The notes: generated from the letters alone by a model not told the origin. DNA of 5,499 nt from Candidatus Latescibacterota bacterium (GCA_030613045.1 JAUWMS010000229.1:1-5499); one strand, 5' to 3'; shown: positions 1 through 4,852, counted from the first letter of the stretch. Numbers and translations are program-made.

Positions 1-1
1 G

Positions 2-784
2 CGGCCGGTGTTGGGAAGCATCGAAAGCCTGAACCGGATAGATCGCGAGGCCTTCGTGCGCACGCTCCACGATTTCTACGTGCCCAACAACGTCACCGTG
101 GTCGTGGTGGGCGACGTGACCGCCGATCCGGTTCTCGCGCGGATCGAGCAGACTACGCAGGCGTGGAAACCCAATGCTTCTATCACGGACCGGTGTGCCC
201 CGATTGCCTTCGTGCCTCAGACCACGATTCGCACGAAGGAAATGGAGATGGACGTTCACCAGACCTACTGGATGCTGGGCTTTCCGAACATGGGCCGGCT
301 CGATCTGGCGGATATGTACGTGTTGGACGTGGCATCCACGATCCTCGGCGGCGGACGAAGTTCCCGGCTCTACCAGCGTTTGGTGGAGCAAGAGGGATTG
401 GTGACTTCGGTGAGTGCGTGGGTCTGGTCGCTCACCCGGGCGGGCATCTTCGGCGTGGAGGCGCACTTCCCCCCGGAGCATCGAAAACAAGTGGAGCAAA
501 TCGTCTTCGGGGAGATCGAGCGGATGAAGCACGAAGCGGCTTGCTCCGGGGAATTGGAACGGGCCAAAACGATGCTGATCACCGATTTCGCATACAGCAA
601 CGAGACGAATGCGGACCTCGGGGAGACCATCGGCCACTATGCGACCATCGCCACCGTCGAGGAGGCGGTGACCTACCCGGATCGAATCCGGGCCGTCACG
701 GAGGAGGACGTCCGAAAAGCGCTCGAACGCTATTGCGATTTCGGGGCTTATACGTTGTGTTGCGTGAAACCCAATGGTTCGTAG
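2..784 (+). CDS. M16B family peptidase, C-terminal part (5' end outside window)
   Basis: C-terminal two-thirds or so of an M16 (pitrilysin/insulinase clan) peptidase. The frame is open from base 2, so the start codon and the HxxEH zinc-binding half lie upstream of the window. The visible part begins with a family-typical R-P-V-L-G-S-I-E-S-L stretch and continues F-Y-V-P-N-N-V-T-V-V-V-V-G-D, the usual end of the N-terminal M16 domain. The C-terminal inactive domain follows, with ILGGGRSSRLY at about 346-373. At the positions where the family has an Arg and a Tyr seven residues apart that grip the substrate backbone, this protein has Val (383-385) and Thr (404-406), so that function is lost. 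The next gene on the same strand is a second M16 protein that keeps the pair, which suggests this one is the catalytic subunit of a heterodimer. That inference depends on an HxxEH motif I cannot see. No signal peptide can be judged. It ends with TAG. Confidence 0.9.
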   Translation, partial: RPVLGSIESLNRIDREAFVRTLHDFYVPNNVTVVVVGDVTADPVLARIEQTTQAWKPNASITDRCAPIAFVPQTTIRTKEMEMDVHQTYWMLGFPNMGRLDLADMYVLDVASTILGGGRSSRLYQRLVEQEGLVTSVSAWVWSLTRAGIFGVEAHFPPEHRKQVEQIVFGEIERMKHEAACSGELERAKTMLITDFAYSNETNADLGETIGHYATIATVEEAVTYPDRIRAVTEEDVRKALERYCDFGAYTLCCVKPNGS

Positions 785-800
785 TGGGGAATGGTTATTG

Positions 801-828
801 GTGAGTAGTGAGTGGTGAGTAGTGAGTG
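801..828. repeat. Two perfect tandem copies of a 14-nt GT/AG-rich unit
   Basis: The unit GTGAGTAGTGAGTG occurs at 801-814 and again, identically, at 815-828, in the 71-nt gap between the two peptidase genes. It contains no hairpin. It supplies an in-frame GTG (826) that extends the following reading frame by ten codons, but that start is not preferred. It looks like a short spacer repeat rather than a regulatory site. Confidence 0.8.
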
Positions 829-855
829 GTGGAGAAAGCTACATCGGGAGAAAAT

Positions 856-2106
856 ATGATTAAATGCACCGTTCAAAAAAACGGCTTGAAGATTTTGACG
901 AAAGCATCGCAGGCCAACGACATTGTGGCCGTGGGCGTGCTGCTTCGGATGGGTTCCCGGTACGAAACCGACGAACAGGCCGGGCTGTCCGATCTGACTC
1001 AGCATCTATTGCTGAAGGGAACGGAGAGCCGGACGGCGGAGGCGCTGGCTGTAGAAATGGATTCGGAGGGAATCCGGCTGTCAGCCTCGGCGGGCAAGGA
1101 CTACGGCGCGGTCGCGCTGTTGACCACGTCGGAGCATCTAAACAAGGGGCTGGAACTTCTCTTCGACGTCCTGAAACACGCCCATTTCCCGGAGGACAAG
1201 GTCGCGCAGGAGAAGGAGATGGTCCTGCGGCGTATCAAAGCCCGGAGGGACCACCTGCTCAGTCGCGCGATGGATCAGTTGGTGGAAACGTATTATCAGC
1301 GACATCCCTATCACAAGCCCGTTCTGGGCTATCCGGAGACCGTCGAGCAGTTTGATCGGGACCAAATCGTACAGTTTTACCGTACCCATTTCGTTCCCAA
1401 CAACATGCTTTTCTCCGCAGTGGGAAATTTTGACGAGCAGGCATTGATCGAGCGGATCCGGGCCGAATGGGGAAACGCGTCGATGCGCCCATTACCCCCT
1501 TTGACGGAGGCCGCGCTTCCCGTCCACGACGCGCCCGAAGAGACCTTTGAGGAACGGGACAATCAGGCCGCTTGGATCGCCATCGGATACGGCGCGCCGG
1601 CGCTGGGCCATCCGGATTACGCCGCGATGACCGTGCTGGATGCCATCCTCGGAGGCTCGATGAGTTCCCGCCTGTTCACCGAGCTTCGGGATAAGCAAAG
1701 TCTGGCCTATCAGGTAGGCTCGCACTATGCACCGCACCCGGAGGTGAGCCTCTACGTGATGTACATCGGAACGAGTGAAGAACGATTTGGGGACGCGCGG
1801 GACGGCGTGCTGAGCGAGGTGGGGAAGTTGCGAACGGAACTGGTGTCGACGGAGGAACTTCGGACCGCGAAGACGTACCTGAAGGGGACGTTCGTGATGG
1901 GTCAGGAGCGGAATGCCGCTCAAGCCGCTCTGATGGCCGCGTATGAGTTTTTGGGCCTGGGATATCCCTATATAGAGGAATTTCCGAAACGGATCGAGGC
2001 GGTCACCAGGGAGGATGTGTTGCGGGTCGCCCGAACTTATTTCTCCGGGCCTTATACGCTGGGAGCGGTGCGACCGAGGACAGCGGGGGAACTTCTGCGT
2101 TCATAA
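856..2106 (+). CDS. M16B family peptidase homologue, zinc-site-deficient partner subunit
   Basis: A 416-residue M16B protein, the normal length for the two-domain half-clamshell subunits. I chose ATG 856 because GGGAG at 846-850 sits five bases before it. The in-frame GTG at 826 lies inside a tandem repeat and has no ribosome binding site. The usual HxxEH zinc motif before L-x-K-G-T is replaced by D46-L-T-Q49-H50, so the first His and the catalytic Glu are gone and the protein should not cleave peptides alone. The C-terminal domain has ILGGSMSSRLF near residues 264-274, then R278 and Y285 seven residues apart, matching the substrate-binding Arg/Tyr pair of insulinase. The upstream neighbour lacks that pair. 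Known heterodimers of this family, including mitochondrial processing peptidase, divide the two jobs between subunits, so I infer that the two genes form one enzyme. No signal peptide or membrane segment is evident. The gene is probably co-transcribed with the peptidase gene 71 nt upstream. Confidence 0.92.
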   Translation: MIKCTVQKNGLKILTKASQANDIVAVGVLLRMGSRYETDEQAGLSDLTQHLLLKGTESRTAEALAVEMDSEGIRLSASAGKDYGAVALLTTSEHLNKGLELLFDVLKHAHFPEDKVAQEKEMVLRRIKARRDHLLSRAMDQLVETYYQRHPYHKPVLGYPETVEQFDRDQIVQFYRTHFVPNNMLFSAVGNFDEQALIERIRAEWGNASMRPLPPLTEAALPVHDAPEETFEERDNQAAWIAIGYGAPALGHPDYAAMTVLDAILGGSMSSRLFTELRDKQSLAYQVGSHYAPHPEVSLYVMYIGTSEERFGDARDGVLSEVGKLRTELVSTEELRTAKTYLKGTFVMGQERNAAQAALMAAYEFLGLGYPYIEEFPKRIEAVTREDVLRVARTYFSGPYTLGAVRPRTAGELLRS

Positions 2107-2120
2107 TTCACAATTAAGCA

Positions 2121-2148
2121 TTTACAATTCACAATTGTGAATTGTAAA
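2121..2148. repeat. 28-nt perfect AT-rich palindrome within an AATT-rich intergenic element
   Basis: Bases 2121-2148 are a perfect inverted repeat centred on CAATTG, 15 nt after the stop of the second peptidase gene. The symmetry continues imperfectly into about 2107-2165, which is built from variants of AATTCAC and AATTGT. A degenerate relative occurs at 2361-2382. The stem is almost all A/T and has no adjacent T-run, so it is a poor intrinsic terminator. It more likely belongs to a dispersed repeat family, although it could still slow polymerase or protect the 3' end of the transcript. Confidence 0.7.
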
Positions 2149-2214
2149 TTGCGAATTATTAATTGTTAATTTTAAGGCCGTTGTGTACTTACGGGGAAGG
2201 ATTATCCAGAAAGA

Positions 2215-2292
2215 TGGGGTGAGTGAGGGGACTTGAACCCCCGGCCCCCAGGGCCACAACCTGGTGCTCTAACCACCTGAGCTACACCCACC
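2215..2292 (-). tRNA. tRNA-His(GTG), copy 1
   Basis: Folds as a complete cloverleaf on the minus strand. The acceptor stem is GTGGGTG/CACTCAC with one G-T pair. The anticodon stem is CCAGG/CCTGG with loop TTGTGGC, placing anticodon GTG at 2255-2257. The T loop is TTCAAGT. The histidine-specific extra G(-1) is encoded at 2292 and faces discriminator C73 at 2218. The 3' CCA is encoded at 2215-2217. The gene is identical base for base to the copy at 2500-2577. Confidence 0.97.
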
Positions 2293-2304
2293 GCAAGGAT
2301 TGCC

Positions 2305-2333
2305 TGAATTTCAAAAATTTCAAAGAGTGCCAA
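2305..2333 (-). promoter_or_regulatory. Possible promoter of tRNA-His copy 1
   Basis: The -35-like TTGGCA (2328-2333) is followed after 17 nt by a weak AATTCA (2305-2310). The -35 box lies 36-41 nt before the tRNA 5' end, almost the same geometry as the better promoter of the tRNA-Pro gene. The spacer is made of TTTGAAATT repeated twice. Copy 2 keeps this segment, but conservation in a recent duplication is weak evidence, and the -10 match is poor. Confidence 0.3.
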
Positions 2334-2433
2334 GATTGGCGGGAAAGAGGGAGCTTCCGCGTTCACAATGAACAATTATAAGTTCCACAAAAAATGCAGC
2401 AATCATCCCGGATGCGCTTCCCCCTTCAAACAT

Positions 2434-2490
2434 TGAAACCCTGAAGGCTGAATTCCGTTCGGGGGGCGGAATTAACCCTTTAGGGTTTCA
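2434..2490. repeat. 57-nt imperfect hairpin between the two tRNA-His genes
   Basis: The left arm 2434-2457 pairs with the right arm 2467-2490. The outer stem TGAAACCCT/AGGGTTTCA continues through one G-T pair and four more pairs. A small interior mismatch zone follows, then a second stem AATTCCG/CGGAATT closing a nine-base loop TTCGGGGGG. On the minus strand it starts nine nt after the 3' CCA of tRNA-His copy 2. It could end or pause that transcript, but no T-run follows on either strand, so a classical terminator is not supported. A repetitive extragenic palindrome is an alternative. Confidence 0.65.
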
Positions 2491-2499
2491 TCGGGGAAA

Positions 2500-2577
2500 T
2501 GGGGTGAGTGAGGGGACTTGAACCCCCGGCCCCCAGGGCCACAACCTGGTGCTCTAACCACCTGAGCTACACCCACC
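2500..2577 (-). tRNA. tRNA-His(GTG), copy 2
   Basis: Identical over all 78 nt to the tRNA-His at 2215-2292, with G(-1) at 2577, discriminator C73 at 2503, the anticodon GTG and an encoded CCA at 2500-2502. It lies between the hairpin at 2434-2490 and the unusual tRNA at 2635-2711, all on the minus strand. The 57-nt gap to that tRNA (2578-2634) contains the duplicated flank, including the TTGGCA element. Confidence 0.97.
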
Positions 2578-2618
2578 GCAAGCATTGCCTGAATTTCAAA
2601 GATTTCAAAGAGTGCCAA
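2500..2618 (-). repeat. Duplicated tRNA-His unit, copy 2 (119 nt)
   Basis: Second member of the pair described at 2215-2333. The flank 2578-2618 differs from copy 1 at two positions, one of which breaks the exact nine-base tandem AATTTCAAA seen in copy 1. Confidence 0.85.
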
Positions 2619-2634
2619 AACTGAGACGGGAAGC

Positions 2635-2711
2635 TGGTACGCCCGGCAGGACTCGAACCTGCGCCCCTCTGCTTAGCAGGCAGATGCTCTATCCAGCTGA
2701 GCTACGGGCGC
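2635..2711 (-). tRNA. tRNA with Ser anticodon GCT on a tRNA-Arg-like body
   Basis: A complete 77-nt cloverleaf on the minus strand. The acceptor stem is GCGCCCG/CGGGCGT with a terminal G-T pair, discriminator A73 and encoded CCA (2635-2637). The D stem is GCTC/GAGC. The anticodon stem is TCTGC/GCAGA with loop CTGCTAA. The variable loop is five bases (GGGGC), and the T stem is GCAGG/CCTGC. The anticodon at 2675-2677 reads GCT, which decodes serine AGC/AGT. Bacterial tRNA-Ser carries a long variable arm needed by seryl-tRNA synthetase, and this molecule lacks one. The body looks like tRNA-Arg(TCT), with A20, C35 and U36, which arginyl-tRNA synthetase recognises. Only base 34 separates it from a normal Arg(TCT) loop. 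It may be charged with Arg, with nothing, or be inactive. No promoter is visible directly upstream, and the protease gene stop is 34 nt away. The structure is certain; the identity is not. Confidence 0.85.
2670..2711. repeat. 42-nt direct repeat, left copy (5' half of the intact tRNA)
   Basis: The left copy matches 3661-3702 at 40 of 42 positions. The two differences are 2677 (first anticodon base) and 2682 (anticodon stem). Both copies end within the 3' strand of the anticodon stem. The repeats are 991 bp apart and bracket a three-gene AT-rich cassette, as attachment-site repeats do. Crossover near the anticodon loop is a known integration position for tyrosine recombinases. Confidence 0.7.
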
Positions 2712-2745
2712 AAAACAAGATCAACCCTTGAGAGGAATCCTTCGC

Positions 2746-3159
2746 TTACGCCTTCTGCCAGAGAAAAACAGTCTGTCTTTTTCTCTGTCGAAAGGTTATG
2801 TCGAAATGCTCAAATACCTTCTCCCTGCCTAAAAGAAAAGGAACTCGCTCAATCTGTGCCCAAGCAAGGGTACAGTTAAATTGACGTGCTCCTATCTTCA
2901 TGGGAATAACAGCAAATCTTGCAGGAATGCCTCCACCAATTCCCCCTATCTCTTTAATTTCTGAGGCCGTTTTTTCTAAACTTAAAAATTGCCCCATTCG
3001 ATAAGGAATCAACGTATAATCCGCCCCAGAGTCTATGTAGAAATATTCAGCAATCCACTCATTTTCAGAACCAAGAAGATACACTTTAGCTACAGGTCTA
3101 AAGATGGTTTCTCCTGTGCGTAAGCGTTCCTTTCTATAATCAAATTCAGTCATCCCCAT
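2746..3159 (-). CDS. Retropepsin-like aspartic protease family protein
   Basis: A 137-residue protein with the single-lobe retropepsin layout. The catalytic loop Y-I-D43-S-G-A46 is preceded by hydrophobic strands. A glycine-rich flap-like stretch G-G-I-G-G-G follows at 72-77, then the second signature P-F-L-L-G-R-E at 107-113, the hydrophobic-hydrophobic-Gly element of these proteases. One lobe gives half an active site, so a homodimer is expected. No signal peptide or membrane segment is seen, so it is probably cytoplasmic. ATG 3159 is preferred because GGGGAG (3167-3172) lies seven bases upstream; a second ATG two codons in is possible. It is the third gene of a minus-strand trio, 15 nt after the DUF5678-like gene, and its stop is 34 nt before the GCT tRNA with no terminator between them. 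Its substrate is unknown. Low-GC codon use contrasts with the flanking peptidase genes and suggests transfer. Confidence 0.82.
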   Translation of the reverse strand: MGMTEFDYRKERLRTGETIFRPVAKVYLLGSENEWIAEYFYIDSGADYTLIPYRMGQFLSLEKTASEIKEIGGIGGGIPARFAVIPMKIGARQFNCTLAWAQIERVPFLLGREKVFEHFDITFRQRKRQTVFLWQKA

Positions 3160-3174
3160 AGCGAGTCTCCCCGT

Positions 3175-3375
3175 TTAGAAGATAAATGTCTCGCCACGAG
3201 GAACTTTCCAGAGTACCACTTCTTTCTCCGGATATTTCTTTTTAGCCGTGGTATAAGCAAGCTCCGGGTCTTCATCTGCACAGATTACCTCTTTATCTAC
3301 AATAGAGATGTATTTGTCTTCATATTTACTCAAATCTGCTGTCGAAAACCACCTGAATGTCTCATCCTTGTTCAT
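3175..3375 (-). CDS. DUF5678-like small protein
   Basis: A 66-residue protein that I place in the DUF5678 family by pattern: D-L-S-K-Y-x-D-K-Y-I-S-I-V-D near residues 14-27, a middle acidic and helical part with A-Y-T-T-A-K-K-K-Y-P, and the ending W-K-V-P-R-G-E-T-F-I-F. The family has no known biochemical activity. It is short, soluble, and has no membrane segment. ATG 3375 overlaps the end of the nucleotidyltransferase gene by 14 nt in another frame, and a GGGA element about ten bases upstream lies inside that gene, so translational coupling is likely. The retropepsin-like gene begins 15 nt downstream. From memory, DUF5678-type genes often sit next to retropepsin-like genes in bacterial and archaeal genomes, so the two may act as a pair. 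The family call is made by eye and could be wrong. Confidence 0.72.
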   Translation of the reverse strand: MNKDETFRWFSTADLSKYEDKYISIVDKEVICADEDPELAYTTAKKKYPEKEVVLWKVPRGETFIF

Positions 3376-3649
3376 AAAGCATTCTTCCCTTAGATAAAAT
3401 CCTTTTATGAAGATGATCTCTTACATCGTCCAAATCAAGGATATCCACTTCATCCTCTACCGCCATAGAGACTTTTCCATAATATTGAAAAAACTCTCCA
3501 GGATTAACTCCGCTGACGGCTATATCAATATCCTGCGCCGAGTTCATGTCCTCGAGGCACGAGCCAAACAAGAATACTTTTTTTGCCCCAAAGTCTCTGC
3601 TAATATCAACGATTATAGATAGTTCTTCTTTAAGAGATGCTTCTGTCAT
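3362..3649 (-). CDS. MNT-type nucleotidyltransferase domain protein
   Basis: A 95-residue minimal nucleotidyltransferase of the DNA polymerase beta superfamily. The helix-turn motif F-G29-S30 is followed by D40-I-D42, which bind the two metals with the nucleotide, and a third acidic strand residue lies in E-V-D69-I-L-D. All catalytic positions appear intact. Family members such as MntA are antitoxins that adenylylate a partner HEPN toxin. No HEPN gene (R-x4-6-H) is seen here; the next genes are a DUF5678-like protein and an aspartic protease. ATG 3649 follows a weak GGTG five bases upstream, and an earlier ATG nearby runs straight into a stop. It is the first gene of the trio and starts only 11 nt after the half-tRNA at 3661-3702, so its leader contains that tRNA fragment. 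Base composition is AT-rich compared with the flanks. The protein partner or substrate is unknown. Confidence 0.88.
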   Translation of the reverse strand: MTEASLKEELSIIVDISRDFGAKKVFLFGSCLEDMNSAQDIDIAVSGVNPGEFFQYYGKVSMAVEDEVDILDLDDVRDHLHKRILSKGRMLYEQG

Positions 3650-3660
3650 TATTACACCAT

Positions 3661-3702
3661 TGCTTAGAAGGCGGATGCTCTATCCAGCTGAGCTACGGGC
3701 GC
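3661..3702 (-). pseudogene. 5' half of a tRNA-Arg(TCT) gene; right copy of the 42-nt direct repeat
   Basis: Contains nucleotides 1 to about 41 of a tRNA: acceptor 5' strand GCGCCCG, D arm, and anticodon stem and loop with CTTCTAA, giving anticodon TCT for arginine at 3666-3668. After GCA the sequence departs into the leader of the nucleotidyltransferase gene; no T arm or acceptor 3' strand follows, and the missing 3' half is not elsewhere in the window. It equals the 5' half of the intact tRNA at 2635-2711 except for two bases, one being the first anticodon base. The anticodon stem TCCGC no longer has a full partner. It looks like the displaced end of a tRNA gene hit by an insertion. Confidence 0.9.
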
Positions 3703-3871
3703 GGAAGGATGAAAGGCTGTCTTGAAATTGCGATTTCTTCTAACGTCTCTCCGGTCTACGAACCCTGAGCGGATGCGAAGGGTTGGGCATAGTCCCAAGC
3801 GGCGAAAGTCGCGCAACGTGAACCGTGATCTCATGTGTAGTAGGAAAAGATCCCAGTTGATAGCACAACGC
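3703..3871. other. Intergenic segment without a recognised feature
   Basis: 169 nt between the stop of the membrane-protein gene and the half-tRNA. I see no RNA gene, no convincing terminator and no clear promoter. At the distance expected for a tRNA -35 box there is TTAGAA (3738-3743) on the minus strand, but the spot 17 nt on reads ACAGCC, which is not a -10 box. A minus-strand open frame crosses this region but is judged spurious. Confidence 0.5.
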
Positions 3872-4687
3872 TCATTCAGACTCAGAATCTGACTCAGAAG
3901 AATCAGATCCCGAAGAATCTGACTCTGCTTCTTGAATACTGCTAGGATCATAACCCTCTGTGAGTATGATGTTTTTGGGCAAATCTGAGTCAAAATCCGG
4001 TTCACCTGAATCGAGGGGAGAATCAGGTGAAGAGTCTGAGCTGTCGGCCGACATAGCATTGCCATTGTCATGGCCGTCTTCAGGTACATTCCTTTCGTCT
4101 GGCATTTGATGGATCTCCTTTTGTATTTTTTGAAGGTTATCTTCTTTAGAATCTGGGGGATGAGTCCAAATGTGCGCTGTAAATAGAAGGGCTTGTATAA
4201 CGAGAACGATAATCAAGGATATAGAAAAACGATAACCCCATGCTATCCACTTTGCTTTCTGGAAAGTCTGTTCTACGATTGGAGCAAAAGCATCAGTACT
4301 ACGTTTTGCTACGTAATAGCTGAAATCGACAGATCGTTTTTCCTTCACATATTCCAAAACAGATTCATCTAAATTCAAGGATTCGATCTTATGATGCTTT
4401 ATGACCTGAAAAAACATCAACCAAGCTGTTAGGGCCATAATGATAGCGATAAATGCAGACACTACTAAACACCACTCGAGAGAGTTAGATGGCGGCACTA
4501 CACCATAATCAATTATCCACTTATAGAAGAAACCTATAGCACCTATAAGAACCGTAAGAGATGAAAGATGCCATGCCGCTTTCTGATCTATCCGTGCAAA
4601 ACGCTCTTGCTGTCGGAATAGTAATTCACGTGCGTGCTCGGCGAATTGAGCGTATTTCTCTTTGTTTTCCTGTACCTTGTCGTTCAC
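3872..4687 (-). CDS. Three-helix membrane protein with acidic Ser/Asp/Glu tail, function unknown
   Basis: A 271-residue protein that I do not recognise. Residues 1-37 are charged and helical, with A-R-I-D34-Q-K36-A just before the first membrane segment. Predicted membrane helices are at about 39-59, 71-95 and 147-170, with a charged loop of about 50 residues between the second and third. From about 179 to the end the chain is low-complexity and acidic, rich in S, D and E, ending in Ser-Asp/Ser-Glu runs. A charged helix with D-x-K-A before paired membrane helices recalls SLATT and Pycsar-type membrane effectors of conflict systems, but the resemblance is weak and the third helix and tail are extra. 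The GTG start at 4687 is supported by GAGGG (4696-4700) eight bases upstream. It is a single gene with AT-rich codon use, probably acquired. TGTAAT is a possible -10 box further upstream, but no well-spaced -35 accompanies it. Confidence 0.85.
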   Translation of the reverse strand: MNDKVQENKEKYAQFAEHARELLFRQQERFARIDQKAAWHLSSLTVLIGAIGFFYKWIIDYGVVPPSNSLEWCLVVSAFIAIIMALTAWLMFFQVIKHHKIESLNLDESVLEYVKEKRSVDFSYYVAKRSTDAFAPIVEQTFQKAKWIAWGYRFSISLIIVLVIQALLFTAHIWTHPPDSKEDNLQKIQKEIHQMPDERNVPEDGHDNGNAMSADSSDSSPDSPLDSGEPDFDSDLPKNIILTEGYDPSSIQEAESDSSGSDSSESDSESE

Positions 4688-4693
4688 TGTGCT

Positions 4694-4711
4694 ATCCCTC
4701 TATGAGGGGAT
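4694..4711 (-). promoter_or_regulatory. Small hairpin covering the ribosome binding site of the membrane-protein gene
   Basis: On the minus strand ATCCCCTC and GAGGGAT can pair with one bulged C around the loop ATA. The GAGGG in the 3' arm is the Shine-Dalgarno sequence for the GTG start at 4687. If the hairpin forms, it would hide the ribosome site and dampen translation. The stem is short and the loop tight, so this may be chance. Confidence 0.3.
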
Positions 4712-4852
4712 TATCTTTCTGCCCATTACACATAATTTCCGTATTCCCGAAGCAAAAGGTTCGTAGTAACGGATTATTTGCCGGATAAACGAACGAGCCT
4801 GTCAAAATTCACTTTACACAAATCCCGAAGCATCAACAACCAAATCCAGACA

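Larger units (their letters stand above)
2215..2333 (-). repeat. Duplicated tRNA-His unit, copy 1 (119 nt)
   Basis: The tRNA gene together with 41 nt of its 5' flank (2293-2333) recurs at 2500-2618. I count two mismatches in the flank and none in the tRNA. The period is 285 bp, and similarity fades soon after the flank ends, so this is a segmental duplication rather than two independently acquired genes. Confidence 0.85.

Noticed and set aside
163..804. Plus-strand 213-codon frame inside the first peptidase gene.
   Set aside because: Arg/Gly-rich out-of-frame shadow typical of GC-rich coding DNA; the M16 motifs lie in the other frame.
1492..1923. Minus-strand 143-codon frame opposite the second peptidase gene.
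   Set aside because: Antisense shadow with no recognisable domain or ribosome site.
2121..2148. Intrinsic terminator for the peptidase operon.
   Set aside because: The stem is almost entirely A/T and no T-run directly follows it.
2635..2711. Calling this gene an ordinary tRNA-Ser(GCT).
   Set aside because: The long variable arm of bacterial tRNA-Ser is absent and the body is of the Arg type; only the anticodon says serine.
3664..4089. Minus-strand reading frame of 141 codons overlapping the half-tRNA and the membrane-protein gene.
   Set aside because: Its C-terminus (P-V-A-Q-L-D-R-A) is the familiar false translation of a tRNA 5' half, and it overlaps a well-supported membrane protein in another frame.
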